A DNA stretch of 64,000 bases from Caproicibacter sp002399225 (GCA_036756705.1 DAIOKN010000001.1:1-64000); one strand, 5' to 3'; positions 8,171 through 18,138 are shown, counted from the stretch's first letter. Numbers and translations: made by a program. The notes: generated by a model not told the origin, from the sequence alone.

Positions 8171-9757
8171 TTGATTTATCGAATCTCCGAAATTCGCATG
8201 GAACTGGCGGGAACGGAAGAAGACCTGAGAAAACAAGCGGCAAAGCGCCTGCATGTCGCGCCGCGTGCGATCCGATCCCTGAAATTGGCTCGGAAGTCCG
8301 TGGATGCGAGGAAAAAGGATGACGTCCATTTTATCTGCACGGTGGAGACGGACTGCCCGGCAGCGCGGATGCCGCACGACCGCCGGGTGACAAGGGCAAA
8401 ACCGTACCGGTATGAGCTGCCGGTCTGCCGCCCGCTGGAGCAGCGGCCCGTGGTGGTGGGCTTCGGACCGGCCGGCATGTTTGCGGCGCTGATCCTTGCG
8501 CAGGCGGGGCAGCGGCCGATTGTGCTGGAACGCGGCTCCCGCGTGGAAGAGCGGAAGATGCAGGTTTCCCGTTTTTGGCGGGACGGCGTTTTAAACCCGG
8601 AATGCAACGTGCAGTTCGGCGAAGGCGGCGCGGGGACCTTTTCGGATGGAAAGCTGAACACCGGCACCAAAGACCCGCGTATCCGCAAAGTGCTGGAAGA
8701 GTTTGCTGCGGCCGGCGCGCCCCGTGAAATTCTATTCGAGGCGAAGCCGCATATCGGAACGGACCGTCTGCCGCAGACGGTGCGGGGGATCCGGGAACAG
8801 ATCCTTTCCCTCGGCGGAGAAATCCGGTTTGATACGAAACTGACCGCTCTGCTGCAAAAAGACGGCCGCGTTTCCGGCGTGGAGTTCCGGAAAAGGGAAG
8901 AAGCGCCGGAACGGCTGGAAACCGCGCATGTGGTTTTGGCGGTCGGGCACAGTGCGCGGGACACGTTTCAGAGCCTGCTGAACGTCGGCGTACCGATGGA
9001 GCCGAAGGCGTTTGCGGTCGGCGCGCGGATCGAACATCCGCAGAGCCTGATCGATGCCGCACAGTACGGAAGCTTTGCCGGCCATCCCGCTCTCGGCGCG
9101 GCGGACTACAAGCTTGCCGTCCATCTGGAAGACGGACGGGGCGTGTACACATTCTGCATGTGCCCGGGCGGGCAGGTCGTCGCGGCGGCGAGCGAGCCGG
9201 GCCGGCTGGCGACCAACGGAATGAGCCGCTTTGCCCGGGACGGGCAGAACGCGAACGCCGCCCTGTTGGTCGGCGTGGGGCCGAAGGACTTCGGGGGGGA
9301 TGGCCCGCTGGCCGGCGTGGCGTTTCAGCGTCGGCTGGAGGAGGCCGCATTCCGTCTGGGCGGCGGGGGATACCGTGCACCCGTTCAGCGGGTGGAGGAT
9401 TTCCTCAAGCGCCACGCCTCCGACCACTTGGGCGATGTGAAGCCGACCTACCGCCCCGGGATAACGCCCTGCTCGCTTGACGGCTGTCTGCCGGGCTTTG
9501 TCGCAGACTCCATGCGCGCGGGAATCCGGCGGATGGATGCCCGGCTGCACGGGTTTGCGTTTCCGGATGCGGTGTTGACGGCGGTGGAAAGCCGCTCTTC
9601 GTCACCGGTGCGCATCCTGCGCGGGGAGGACGGGCAGTCACCGGCTCTTTTTGGCCTGTATCCCTGCGGGGAAGGCGCGGGATACGCGGGCGGCATCGTC
9701 TCCGCCGCGGTGGACGGGATCAAATGTGCGGAGCGGATCCTGATGCAGTCCTGTTGA
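8171..9757 (+). CDS. COG2509-type FAD-dependent dehydrogenase
   Basis: 528 aa. A ~90-residue N-terminal alpha/beta domain typical of COG2509 precedes the FAD-binding fold PVVVGFGPAGMFAALILAQA near residue 95. The NVQFGEGGAGTFSDGKL segment that marks this family is near residue 155, and the C-terminal YPCGEGAGYAGGIVSAAVDG closes the FAD site. The substrate is unknown. The start is TTG at 8171 after GGGGGAA. It ends just before a terminator, closing a transcript that likely begins at 6188 or 6351. Confidence 0.9.
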   Translation: MIYRISEIRMELAGTEEDLRKQAAKRLHVAPRAIRSLKLARKSVDARKKDDVHFICTVETDCPAARMPHDRRVTRAKPYRYELPVCRPLEQRPVVVGFGPAGMFAALILAQAGQRPIVLERGSRVEERKMQVSRFWRDGVLNPECNVQFGEGGAGTFSDGKLNTGTKDPRIRKVLEEFAAAGAPREILFEAKPHIGTDRLPQTVRGIREQILSLGGEIRFDTKLTALLQKDGRVSGVEFRKREEAPERLETAHVVLAVGHSARDTFQSLLNVGVPMEPKAFAVGARIEHPQSLIDAAQYGSFAGHPALGAADYKLAVHLEDGRGVYTFCMCPGGQVVAAASEPGRLATNGMSRFARDGQNANAALLVGVGPKDFGGDGPLAGVAFQRRLEEAAFRLGGGGYRAPVQRVEDFLKRHASDHLGDVKPTYRPGITPCSLDGCLPGFVADSMRAGIRRMDARLHGFAFPDAVLTAVESRSSSPVRILRGEDGQSPALFGLYPCGEGAGYAGGIVSAAVDGIKCAERILMQSC

Positions 9758-9801
9758 AGCCGGTGAATCTATTTTTCCGTGCGGAAAAAGGCTAACTTCG
9801 T

Positions 9802-9846
9802 AAAACAGCCGGGACAACCCGATAGGTGGGCTGCCCCGGCTGTTTT
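9802..9846 (+). terminator. Terminator after the COG2509 flavoprotein gene
   Basis: AAAACAGCCGGG pairs with CCCGGCTGTTTT around a ~21-nt loop, and TGTTTTGCTT follows. It is about 45 bp after the stop at 9757. Confidence 0.65.
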
Positions 9847-9882
9847 GCTTACAGCATTTTCAGTTAAGCGGCAGAGTCCGTT

Positions 9883-9919
9883 TGTGTTCATCCCCCGCCG
9901 GAAGCGGGGGATGAACACA
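9883..9919. repeat. Perfect 16-bp inverted repeat
   Basis: TGTGTTCATCCCCCGC and its exact complement flank the 5-nt loop CGGAA. It lies between a + strand terminator and the 3' end of the minus-strand peptidase gene. No T-tract follows on either side, so it may be a 3' stabilising hairpin or a weak terminator. Confidence 0.5.
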
Positions 9920-9947
9920 TCTTGTCTTGCACTTTGCCTTATCGTTT

Positions 9948-11264
9948 TTAGGCATTCATCAGGTTGGCCGACATCACGCTGAATGCCTTAACGCCGTTAA
10001 CCAATCCCACTTCGTCAAAATCAAATTCGGGGTTGTGGAACGGTCCTGCACAGTGAACTATGTTCAAAAAGTAACAGGATTGCCCGCCCTGCTGCTGAAC
10101 GCGCTCTGAAAAATAAGAGTAGTCCTCGCTGCCCGTGAGCCCGTCGGGGGAAGAAAGCGTGGGGATCCCCGCCTTTTCCAAAATGACTTTCCGGACCAAT
10201 TCCGACAGCTCGGGAGAATTCAGGGAACATTTTGCCGACCCGACGAACTCGGTCTTTACTTTGCAGTCGTGCATTGCGGCGGCGGCGCAGACAATGCGAT
10301 GCGCGTAATCTTCCATGTACTGGTTCGCCTCTGCAGTGTTGCCGCGCACTTCAAGTTCCAGTTTCGCATGGTCGCAAATCATGTTGCGCCCGCTGCCTGC
10401 CGTCAGCTTTCCGACGTTAACCCGGGTTGCGGCGTCGCCGAAGCGGGGGATGGCATGCAGATTTAAAACAGCGGTCACCGCCGCCAGCATGGCATTTTTT
10501 CCCTTTTCAGGGGACATCCCCGCATGTGCAGCCTTGCCCGAGAAGGTGACGTCCATCTTTGTGGTTGCCAGCGTGGTGCCGCGCCCCGCGCCGATGGAAC
10601 CCGCGGTTTTATCCGTTCCGCCGTTGAGATGCGCTCCCAGAACGTAGTCCACACCATCGAGATGGCCTTTTTCCACGATGGATTTTGCGCCCCGGACCCC
10701 TTCTTCCGCGGGCTGGAAGATCAGCTTCAGTGTACCGTGGAGCTGATCGCGGATCGAGACCAGAATTTTCGCGGTTCCTAGGCCGATCGTGGTGTGGCCG
10801 TCGTGGCCGCAGGCGTGCATGACGCCGGGATTCCGGGAGGAGAACCCCAATGCGTTAGGCAGATGTGAGGGTTCGAGCGTCTCTGTCAGCGGAAGGGCGT
10901 CAATGTCGAACCGCAGCGCGACCGTCGGTCCCTCGCCGCAGTGAAGAATTCCGATCACGCCGGTAAAACCGCCCCGTGTGGCCGGCAGAAACTCCGGGTC
11001 GGCACCCTGTTTCTCGGCCCGCCTGTACTGGAGTTCCAATTCCTCTTGAGGCGGCAGGCCCATGCGGCTTGCCGCGTCGCAGACATCTTTGCCCACCAGG
11101 ACTTCGTCGTATCCGAAATCTTTTAGTTTGCGCGCAATCAGGGAACTGGTGCGCATTTCACACCATCCAAGTTCCGGGTATTGGTGCAGACAGCGCCGCT
11201 GCTTGGATAAATCCGGCTTCATTTCTTCTGCCATTTGGATAATTTTATGATAAATTTCACTCAT
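9948..11264 (-). CDS. M20-family amidohydrolase (AbgA-like)
   Basis: 438 aa. M20 metallopeptidases use two metals to cleave amide bonds. Metal and catalytic motifs are visible: ALRFDIDALPLTE, VMHACGHDGHTTIGLG, FQPAEEGVRGAKS and, near the C-terminus, GSEDYSYF. The domain order and an inserted ~40-residue segment before the first metal site resemble AbgA, one subunit of p-aminobenzoyl-glutamate hydrolase, so an N-acyl amino acid or aminobenzoyl-glutamate-like substrate is possible but unproven. It lies downstream of a frameshifted transporter gene on the same strand, probably in one operon controlled by the divergent LysR gene. Confidence 0.88.
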   Translation of the reverse strand: MSEIYHKIIQMAEEMKPDLSKQRRCLHQYPELGWCEMRTSSLIARKLKDFGYDEVLVGKDVCDAASRMGLPPQEELELQYRRAEKQGADPEFLPATRGGFTGVIGILHCGEGPTVALRFDIDALPLTETLEPSHLPNALGFSSRNPGVMHACGHDGHTTIGLGTAKILVSIRDQLHGTLKLIFQPAEEGVRGAKSIVEKGHLDGVDYVLGAHLNGGTDKTAGSIGAGRGTTLATTKMDVTFSGKAAHAGMSPEKGKNAMLAAVTAVLNLHAIPRFGDAATRVNVGKLTAGSGRNMICDHAKLELEVRGNTAEANQYMEDYAHRIVCAAAAMHDCKVKTEFVGSAKCSLNSPELSELVRKVILEKAGIPTLSSPDGLTGSEDYSYFSERVQQQGGQSCYFLNIVHCAGPFHNPEFDFDEVGLVNGVKAFSVMSANLMNA

Positions 11265-11318
11265 ATGGCTTCTCCTTTTCTATCAGTTGAAGGGTTCTGT
11301 GACGGAAGGCACTCGGCC

Positions 11319-12614
11319 TTAGAAGGCAGGGAATACCGTCATTACCCAGAAGACGTTGACAACGCACATCAGCAGGGCGGGCAGCCAGCTCATTTTCAGC
11401 ATGGTTTTCTGGTCATATCCGCCGAGGCCCATCACCATGGAGACGGTCGGCGTCGCCATCGGGGTTACAAAGGCCGTCAAGGCGGGCAATCCAGACCAGC
11501 ATAATCAGGCCGAGCGGGTTGCATGCCAGGGACTTGCTGGTGACGATTGCAATCGGAATAAAGATATTGATAACGGCCACGTTCATCATAAACTGAGTCA
11601 AAAGGAACGGTGTGATGAAGAAGAGCAGTCCGATCACGTAGTTGTTGCGGGTGCTTCCCACAACACTTGCCAGAAGATTGCCGACAAGGTTGCCGGCCCC
11701 GGTTGCTGTCAGCGCGCTGCCGAGGGCAAGCATGCCGGCGTATAGAAGTACCATGCCGCCCAGGCCCATCGCCTGGTAAGCGTCTTTGGGCTTGAGAATG
11801 CCGGAGGCGACCATAATGACGGCGCCGATGGTCGTAATTTCCCAGGAAGGAATTCTATGCAGTTGCTGTGTCAGCAGCATCACGACGATTCCGAAAAAAG
11901 CAACATAGCCGAGAACTTCCTGCACGCGGGAAAGTTTTTGTTTTCGGTGGAAAAATTTCCTTCTACTTCACTGATCTCCATCACCGGCTTTTCCGGGGCC
12001 AGCTTGGGGGCGAGGAAGATAGCGTAGAGGATGATCAGAATCATGCCAGGCAGACGGGCAATCATGGGGTCCAGCATTTTGAAAAGATAGGTTGTGTAAT
12101 GGTAGGATTCCAGGTAACCATTATTTGTTAAGTACATAATCGCACTGTTGCCGAATGGTAAAATCGAGACGGTGGAGATGGAGACAATGCCGATTGGGAA
12201 GATCATTTTTGACCGGCTGTATCCCATTTCATCGCACATGGCGCATGCCAGCGGGAAGACGATGCTGAAACATGCCATGGAACTTTGGATGAACTGCGTC
12301 AGAATGGCGTTGATCAGCACATATCCGGCCAGAATTTTTGTAAAGGAACCTTTGCTGACTTTTGCTACCAGATGAGACATCTTCGTGACCATCGAAGTGC
12401 GGCTGAAACCAGCCGATACCACGAACATGGTGGCCATGATGACCGTATTGGAATTGGCAAACCCCGCCAGGGCGCTTTTGGGATCGAGACACCTCGTCAG
12501 CACCAGCAGGATCATGCTCATAATGGCCGTAGTGGCCATGCTGAATTTGCCGGTGATAAAGCTTACAAGCGTAAGTGCAAAAATCACCAGGCATACAATG
12601 AGTTGTGTCGTCAC
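11319..12614 (-). pseudogene. SLC13/DASS-type anion permease with two frameshifts
   Basis: The membrane protein is continuous only if two 1-bp shifts are corrected. The first part (12614 to about 11935) has ~6 membrane segments and SNTVIMATMFVVSAGFSR. The reading then jumps frame at a run of five A (minus strand; + 11935-11939); one extra A would give KKLSRVQEVLGYVAFFG. The second shift is near 11482, where GCCCGCC in place of GCCGCC breaks the frame; beyond it the restored tail reads TAFVTPMATPTVSMVMG and runs to a stop at 11319. Restored length is about 430 aa, normal for this family. The downstream peptidase suggests uptake of its substrate. Both shifts are in short homopolymers, so true decay and sequencing error cannot be told apart here. 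Confidence 0.78.
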
Positions 12615-12774
12615 AATATTTCTCCTCTTTGTCCTTTTGTCGTTTTTTGAGGCGCCTCGGCAAAACCTTGCCTAAATCGATAAAATTATAATATCATGTT
12701 TTGAGAATCTTGTATAATATGGAATTCTCATGTGGATATCGGCTTTTTTTATGACTCGATTGGAGGAGAGCGGT

Positions 12775-13680
12775 ATGGATCTTCAGCAGCTGAAGCTCGT
12801 GATTGCCGTAAGTGAGACAGGCTCTATTTCACAAGCGGCAAATAAGATGTTCCTATCACAGCCGAATGCCAGCGAGACCATCAAGGCGCTGGAGAAGGAA
12901 CTCGGATTTTCAATTTTCTGGCGAATGCATACAGGAGTTTGCCTAACGCGGAAGGGGGAACAGTTTTTAGAACATGCAAGGATTATAGTCCACCACGCGG
13001 ATCAGATGTTCAAAATTGGGCGTGGCTGTCTGACACACCGCTTTTTTCTGGGCGTTTCCAGCTACACCCCGCTGATTGATGCTTTCCTGGCTTTATGCCG
13101 CAAATGCGGACGTGAGCCGAAAGCGGAGCTGTCCTGCCGGAAGGTGGATCTTTCAGACGGGCTTCACTTTCTCTATCAGTTAAATCTGGATTTACTGGCT
13201 ATTGTGGTTTCGTCGCAAAATCTGGATATCATCAAAGAGACGGCTGTCAGTCATAACCTGTCGGCCGTGAAAATTTGTGACCTTCCGATGAATGTCAATC
13301 TGCGCTATGGGCACCCGCTGGCCGCGGCCGGGCCGCTGAACTTTGAGAAACTTCGGGATTACCCGTATGTCGATTATATATCACAGAGCGTACTAAATAT
13401 GGTAAATCCACTAATTGTGGCGGGCAACCAGATTCGGTTTCAGTCCTGCATCAAAGTAGATGAGAGAAATCTCCGCTGCCAGATTGTCGGAACCACCGAC
13501 GCATTCAGCATCGGGTGCAAACTCCCGCAAAAAATTCTAAAACAGTTTGGGCTGGTCAGCTTTCAGCTGCCGATTGAACCGATGAAACTGCTGGTTATTT
13601 TCCGCCGTGGCGAGCAGACAAATTCCGACATCCAGCAGTATATCAGGCTGCTGAAAAAAGAGATGGCCGACCAGATCTGA
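12775..13680 (+). CDS. LysR-family transcriptional regulator
   Basis: 301 aa. The N-terminal winged helix MDLQQLKLVIAVSETGSISQ followed by AANKMFLSQPNASETIKALE is the LysR HTH; the rest is an effector-binding domain of the usual length. ATG at 12775 follows GGAGGAG; the frame above it lacks an RBS. It is divergent from the permease and M20 amidohydrolase genes with a 160-bp intergenic region, the classic LysR layout, so those genes are its likely targets. TATAAT-type boxes occur in that region on both strands, but a clear T-N11-A site could not be chosen. Confidence 0.9.
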   Translation: MDLQQLKLVIAVSETGSISQAANKMFLSQPNASETIKALEKELGFSIFWRMHTGVCLTRKGEQFLEHARIIVHHADQMFKIGRGCLTHRFFLGVSSYTPLIDAFLALCRKCGREPKAELSCRKVDLSDGLHFLYQLNLDLLAIVVSSQNLDIIKETAVSHNLSAVKICDLPMNVNLRYGHPLAAAGPLNFEKLRDYPYVDYISQSVLNMVNPLIVAGNQIRFQSCIKVDERNLRCQIVGTTDAFSIGCKLPQKILKQFGLVSFQLPIEPMKLLVIFRRGEQTNSDIQQYIRLLKKEMADQI

Positions 13681-13719
13681 GGAATGGGCCGGCGCAGACC
13701 ATTCGGCCGTGCGAAGAAG

Positions 13720-13753
13720 AAGGCGCCCCCCGCGTACTGCGGGGGACGCCTTC
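13720..13753. terminator. Hairpin between lysR and the ABC operon
   Basis: AAGGCG-CCCCCGC pairs with GCGGGGG-ACGCCTT around a short loop. It lies between the convergent LysR gene and the export operon and probably ends both. No long T-tract is present. Confidence 0.55.
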
Positions 13754-13806
13754 GCTGAGATGTGGATTGTACGGGAGCGCCGATCTTACTGAAATTTTAT
13801 GCGGGA

Positions 13807-15066
13807 CTATTCGTAACGCAGCGCTTCAATCGGGTCAAGCTGACTGGCTTTCTTTGCCGGGTAATAACCGAAGAAAATGCCGATCAGCATGGAAAAGCCG
13901 ACGCTGATGAAAATAATCGGAACGGAGAGCACAAATTTCAGCTTCAGCAGCGAGACCCCGAGGGCTGCCAGCCCGATCCCCAAGAGAATCCCGATGATGC
14001 CCCCGATCACGCAGATGATAATAGACTCGACAATGAACTGCATCCGGATGTAGCTGCTTCGCGCGCCGAGTGCCTTGCGCGTGCCGATTTCCCGGGTGCG
14101 CTCGGTTACGGAAACCAGCATAATGTTCATGACGCCGATGCCGCCGACCAGCAGCGCAATGGCCGCGATGGCTGCAATGGCAAGCGAGATCGTGTTCAGC
14201 ATGGAGGTGAAAGAAGACAGCTCGTTTTCCATATTGCGCACGACGCAGGTGTACTTGGTGTTATGGATATAGAACTGTTTCATATAGGCTTCGATTTTAC
14301 TCGTGAGGGAACGTGTATCATTTACATTTTTCAGCTTAATTTCAAACTCATAATAATTCTGATTTTCCGCCGTTTCCTTTGCGACGGTGATGGGAATATA
14401 CATGGTGGTGCGAATGTCCTTCTCCGCAACCCCTAGGTTGCCGCCGACCCCCTGCTGCTTGTACTGATAGACGCCGACAATCGTAAAGCTTTCCACGCCG
14501 TTGTCCGTATCCACATTGATTTTTTTCCCAAGCGGATCAGCGCTGTTTCCGAATATGCTTGAAACCAGCTTATCAGAAACCACTGCGACCCGCCGGTGGC
14601 CGTCGATGTCGCGGCCTTTCAGGAATCTTCCCGTTTTTAAATCAACGTCATCAAGGTCTCCGCACCCGGGGTTCGCTCCTTCAATGGAGATGTTTGCGTA
14701 CAGATGACCGTTTTTCGCCTTGCCGGATCCGGCGGATTCGCTGACGGAAACATCACTGATTTCGTCGGCAAATTTCGTTTGCACCCGTTCAATCTGATCC
14801 ATCGTAAGGAGGTCGTTGTCGTCAATCTTGTTGGAATTATTGGACTGGCCGTAATTATTGTCGGTCGGCGCAACATACACATAAATATTGTTGGCCCCCA
14901 GGCTTGACATGATGTCGGACACGTTTGCCGTGACGGCGTCTCCGATGGAGACGATCGCAATGACCGAACCGATGCCGATGATGATGCCGAGCATCGTCAG
15001 AAAAGCCCGAATCTTGTTCGCTTTCAGCCCGGCGACCGCCAAAGAAATATTTTCTTTCAGAAACAT
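13807..15066 (-). CDS. MacB/FtsX-type ABC transporter permease
   Basis: 419 aa. An N-terminal membrane segment (RAFLTMLGIIIGIGSVIAIV) leads to a ~220-residue extracytoplasmic MacB-PCD domain, then the three FtsX-type C-terminal helices including VGGIGVMNIMLVSVTERTRE. MacB-type permeases work by mechanotransmission rather than carrying substrate through the membrane; here with a membrane fusion protein and a TolC-like secreted protein. It starts 1 bp after the ATPase stop codon, as the last gene of a four-gene operon. Confidence 0.92.
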   Translation of the reverse strand: MFLKENISLAVAGLKANKIRAFLTMLGIIIGIGSVIAIVSIGDAVTANVSDIMSSLGANNIYVYVAPTDNNYGQSNNSNKIDDNDLLTMDQIERVQTKFADEISDVSVSESAGSGKAKNGHLYANISIEGANPGCGDLDDVDLKTGRFLKGRDIDGHRRVAVVSDKLVSSIFGNSADPLGKKINVDTDNGVESFTIVGVYQYKQQGVGGNLGVAEKDIRTTMYIPITVAKETAENQNYYEFEIKLKNVNDTRSLTSKIEAYMKQFYIHNTKYTCVVRNMENELSSFTSMLNTISLAIAAIAAIALLVGGIGVMNIMLVSVTERTREIGTRKALGARSSYIRMQFIVESIIICVIGGIIGILLGIGLAALGVSLLKLKFVLSVPIIFISVGFSMLIGIFFGYYPAKKASQLDPIEALRYE

Positions 15067-15777
15067 CTATTCCTCCGCCTTTCCAGAGCCTGGCCTATCG
15101 TCGACAATCGTGCCGTCGCGCAGCGTAATGATCCGATTGGTTTCCTCGGCAAGCTCCGGATTATGTGTGATCAAAACGATGGTCTTGCCGTCTTTTTGAT
15201 GCACCCGGTGGAACAGATCCATCACCATGTGCCCGGTTGAGGTGTCCAGCGCGCCCGTTGGCTCATCCGCGAGGAGGATTGGCGGATCGTTCGCCAGCGC
15301 ACGCGCAATGGCGACGCGCTGTTTCTGACCGCCGGAAAGTTCATTCGGCTGGTGATTCATGCGCTCCCCCATGCCGACCAGATCCAGCAGCTTTTTGGCG
15401 CGTTCTGTGCGCGTTTTGCGATCCACCCCTGCATACAGCATGGGAAGCTCCACATTTTTCAGCGCGTTGTTGCGCGGAATCAGGTTAAAAGTCTGAAATA
15501 CAAACCCGATTTTCCGGTTGCGCACGTCGGAAAGCTGATTGTCGTTCATTTCCTTGATCGGGATTCCGTCTAGAATATATTCACCGGCCGTAGGTCGATC
15601 CAGTACGCCGATCATGTTCATCAAAGTGCTTTTGCCGGAGCCGGAGGCCCCAACGATGGAGATAAAATCGCCTTCCTGCACTTGAAGCAAGATGTTTTTC
15701 AGAATGTGCAGTTCATTCGGCGTGCCAATGTAATAGCTTTTCTCAATCCCACTCATCTGAATGATATTCTGGCTCAT
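15067..15777 (-). CDS. MacB/LolD-type ABC transporter ATPase
   Basis: 236 aa. Walker A is GASGSGKST, the Q-loop is VFQTFNLIPRN, the signature is ELSGGQKQRVAIARAL, Walker B is ILLADEPTGALD and the switch His is in VLITHNPELA. It overlaps the adaptor gene by 4 bp (ATGA) and abuts the permease gene, so the products must form one complex at the membrane. Confidence 0.95.
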   Translation of the reverse strand: MSQNIIQMSGIEKSYYIGTPNELHILKNILLQVQEGDFISIVGASGSGKSTLMNMIGVLDRPTAGEYILDGIPIKEMNDNQLSDVRNRKIGFVFQTFNLIPRNNALKNVELPMLYAGVDRKTRTERAKKLLDLVGMGERMNHQPNELSGGQKQRVAIARALANDPPILLADEPTGALDTSTGHMVMDLFHRVHQKDGKTIVLITHNPELAEETNRIITLRDGTIVDDRPGSGKAEE

Positions 15778-17081
15778 TTCTTGGTTCCCCCCGTCAGCTG
15801 AACCGTGTCTCCGGGGGAAATGCCGTCCGGATTGCTGATAACCAGCATCCCGTCTTTCAGGCCGGAACCTGAAATTTCAACGGAAACGTCGGTTTCCAGA
15901 CCCGTGGTGACTGGAATTTTTTTCACCTTATACAGAGCGCCGTTTTTCTCTGCCACCAGAATGGCATTGCCGCTGCCCTTTTGCAGCAGAGTGTCGTAAG
16001 AAACGACATAGATGTTTTTCTTTTCCTGCAAGACGATATCCATGCGGGCTTTCATGCCGATGCGCAAAGAAGGGCTTTTGTCGCTGATTGAGATTTTTGC
16101 GGAGTATGTAACATTTCCCGTGCCTTCCGTTGCGGAAGTGGCCGCGGGATCAATACTTGCAACCGTGCCTTTGAGCGTTGCGTCCCCCGTCGCGTCGGTC
16201 TGAAAGCTCACCGGTTCCCCGGCCTTGACTGTGGCGGCATCAATCTCTTTGATCTGCGTGTCAACGACCAGGTTGTCGGTGTTGGAAATGACGAACAGCA
16301 CTCCGGCCGGAACGGCGCCGATGGAAATATTTTTCGTTGTAATGGTCCCGTCTGTCGGTGCGGTGATGACGGAATCTTTCAGATTTTGCTTCAGCTTTTC
16401 GAGGCTGATATCGGCGCTTTTGTCGTTGGCTTTCGCAACCGCGCTGTCGTAGGCTTCCTTGTCTGTTTTCAGCTTTTGTCCCGCTTGGTTCTGGGCAAGG
16501 GTCAGGGACTTTTGGGCCTTGTCATAATCGCTTTTGGCCTGGTCGAACTCCGATTTGGAAGCCTGGCCGTTTTCGTAGAGCAGTTTTTTATAATTGTAGG
16601 TGTCCGAAGCGGTTTTGAGCGCAGCCTGCGCCGTTACCACGTCGCTGTCCAGTCCCTGATTGTAAAGATTCAGTGTGTTCTCATAAGTCCGCTTTGCCTG
16701 CGCAAGAGCCACTGCAGCGCTCTGCTTGGTGTCTGCCACCGTGTATTCCTGCTGCTCAATGTCTTTTTCAAGGGTGGAGGTATCCAGCTCCGCGAGGACT
16801 TGGCCCTTTTTCACTTTATCCCCGACGCTGACGTGTACGGCTTTGACCGGGAGAGTTAAAGTGGTGTACACATTGTGAGTGTCATCGCTGTGAATGGTGC
16901 CGGAAACCGACACCGTGTTCTTAAGATCCGTTTTTTTCAGCGCTGTCGTGGAAATATTGGTGTGGATATTTTTTGACTTTGCACGTATGGAGCTAGCGTA
17001 TATCGCAAATACCACGATTAGCGCCGCAACCGCCAGGACCACAATTGCTTTTTTGGTAAATTTAAACTTTTTCAGCTTCAT
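15774..17081 (-). CDS. HlyD/MacA-like membrane fusion protein
   Basis: 435 aa. One N-terminal membrane anchor (AIVVLAVAALIVVFAIYAS) is followed by a split lipoyl half-motif (VSVGDKVKKGQVLAELDTST), a ~110-residue alpha-helical hairpin, the second lipoyl half near ITAPTDGTITTKNISIGAVP, beta-barrel and membrane-proximal domains. This is the architecture of periplasmic adaptor proteins, here in an apparently monoderm host. It probably links the MacB-like permease to the TolC-like protein encoded just upstream. Confidence 0.92.
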   Translation of the reverse strand: MKLKKFKFTKKAIVVLAVAALIVVFAIYASSIRAKSKNIHTNISTTALKKTDLKNTVSVSGTIHSDDTHNVYTTLTLPVKAVHVSVGDKVKKGQVLAELDTSTLEKDIEQQEYTVADTKQSAAVALAQAKRTYENTLNLYNQGLDSDVVTAQAALKTASDTYNYKKLLYENGQASKSEFDQAKSDYDKAQKSLTLAQNQAGQKLKTDKEAYDSAVAKANDKSADISLEKLKQNLKDSVITAPTDGTITTKNISIGAVPAGVLFVISNTDNLVVDTQIKEIDAATVKAGEPVSFQTDATGDATLKGTVASIDPAATSATEGTGNVTYSAKISISDKSPSLRIGMKARMDIVLQEKKNIYVVSYDTLLQKGSGNAILVAEKNGALYKVKKIPVTTGLETDVSVEISGSGLKDGMLVISNPDGISPGDTVQLTGGTKK

Positions 17082-17085
17082 GGAT

Positions 17086-18138
17086 TCAGCTCCCTGTCGA
17101 ATATCCTTTTTTCATGTTGGTATAGCTCAGGTAATCGGTAAACAGGGTATTCCGGTCGGTGGCCAGTGTGCTTTGCAGGCTGTTTAGGTCGCTGGCGTTG
17201 GTGTCGACCGACTGCTGGGTGGAGTAGCCGGCTGCCAGCGCTTTTTTCTCGGTATCCAGCGCCTGCTGTGCCCGCTGCACTTTTTCCAGATCCTGTTCAT
17301 AAACCGTATAGGCGCTGTTGAGGGCGTCATACAGTTTTTTGAATGCTGCTTTTTCTGATTCTTCGGCCTGCTGGACCTCAATCTTTGAGTTGTCCACATC
17401 GTGCGAGCTGACTCCGTTGTCGCTGCTGGCGCCGTACCAATCCTTTTTTGATTTGCAGTTCAGCCTTGCCGCTTTGACCTTTGAGTCGAGTCCGAGCATG
17501 ACAATCTGATCCGCGTCGTAGTTGATCTTTGGAATATCGCTGAAATTGAGGCTGTCATCCGTGACCGGTTCGACCCGCATGTTGACACTGTCCGGCAGAT
17601 TCAGTAGCGTGCGCAGGGCCGATCTGTCTTGGTCGATCTGCTGATCGAGCTGGACCAGGGCGTTTTGAGCCTGGTCGGATTTGTCTTTCAGGTTGTCGCA
17701 GCTTTTCTGGGAGGTAAATCCGGAAGAAAAAGCAACAAGCGCTGCACGGTAGGCGTTTTCTGCATTGACGGCTTCCGACTGCAACGCGGTGTACTTATCA
17801 TAGTCGGCACAGTAAGAGAGGTAGCTCTTTTTTGCGTTCAGCACGGTATTGCTGGCATTCTCATCGTACTGCACCAGGGCGAGGTCATATTGATCCTTGT
17901 AATAATCTGAATTGTCGTCTTCATGATCTTCCTTGTTATCCCTTGCGGTTTTCAGGTTGTTCAGAAGTGTTTTCATATCCAGATTATACGTTGACATAAT
18001 GTCTTCAATGCTGTTAAGGTTTACCTCGACCGTCGTTTTTTGCTCCGCGGTTTGCGCAGTTGTTGTTTCCGCGTAAGCCGGGAATGAGATCCCGGCTGCC
18101 ATTGCCGCCGCTAGCAGCAGGGCAATTCCTTTTTTCAT
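17086..18138 (-). CDS. Secreted TolC/outer-membrane-efflux-like protein
   Basis: 350 aa. A cleavable signal peptide (MKKGIALLLAAAMAAGIS, cut after AYA) is followed by long amphipathic, Gln/Asp/Ala-rich coiled-coil helices in two similar halves, as in TolC-type proteins. The usual beta-barrel segments are not evident. Such proteins accompany MacAB-like systems in some Firmicutes, where they cannot span an outer membrane. The start is ATG at 18138; a longer frame to 18171 has no better ribosome site. It is the first gene of the operon, 4 bp before the adaptor gene. Confidence 0.75.
   Translation of the reverse strand: MKKGIALLLAAAMAAGISFPAYAETTTAQTAEQKTTVEVNLNSIEDIMSTYNLDMKTLLNNLKTARDNKEDHEDDNSDYYKDQYDLALVQYDENASNTVLNAKKSYLSYCADYDKYTALQSEAVNAENAYRAALVAFSSGFTSQKSCDNLKDKSDQAQNALVQLDQQIDQDRSALRTLLNLPDSVNMRVEPVTDDSLNFSDIPKINYDADQIVMLGLDSKVKAARLNCKSKKDWYGASSDNGVSSHDVDNSKIEVQQAEESEKAAFKKLYDALNSAYTVYEQDLEKVQRAQQALDTEKKALAAGYSTQQSVDTNASDLNSLQSTLATDRNTLFTDYLSYTNMKKGYSTGS

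Noticed and set aside
11925..11945. Programmed -1 frameshift in the permease
   Set aside because: The context is AAC AAA AAC TTT; the tRNA on AAA would have to re-pair with CAA, so it is not a proper slippery heptamer, and a second unrelated shift is needed downstream.
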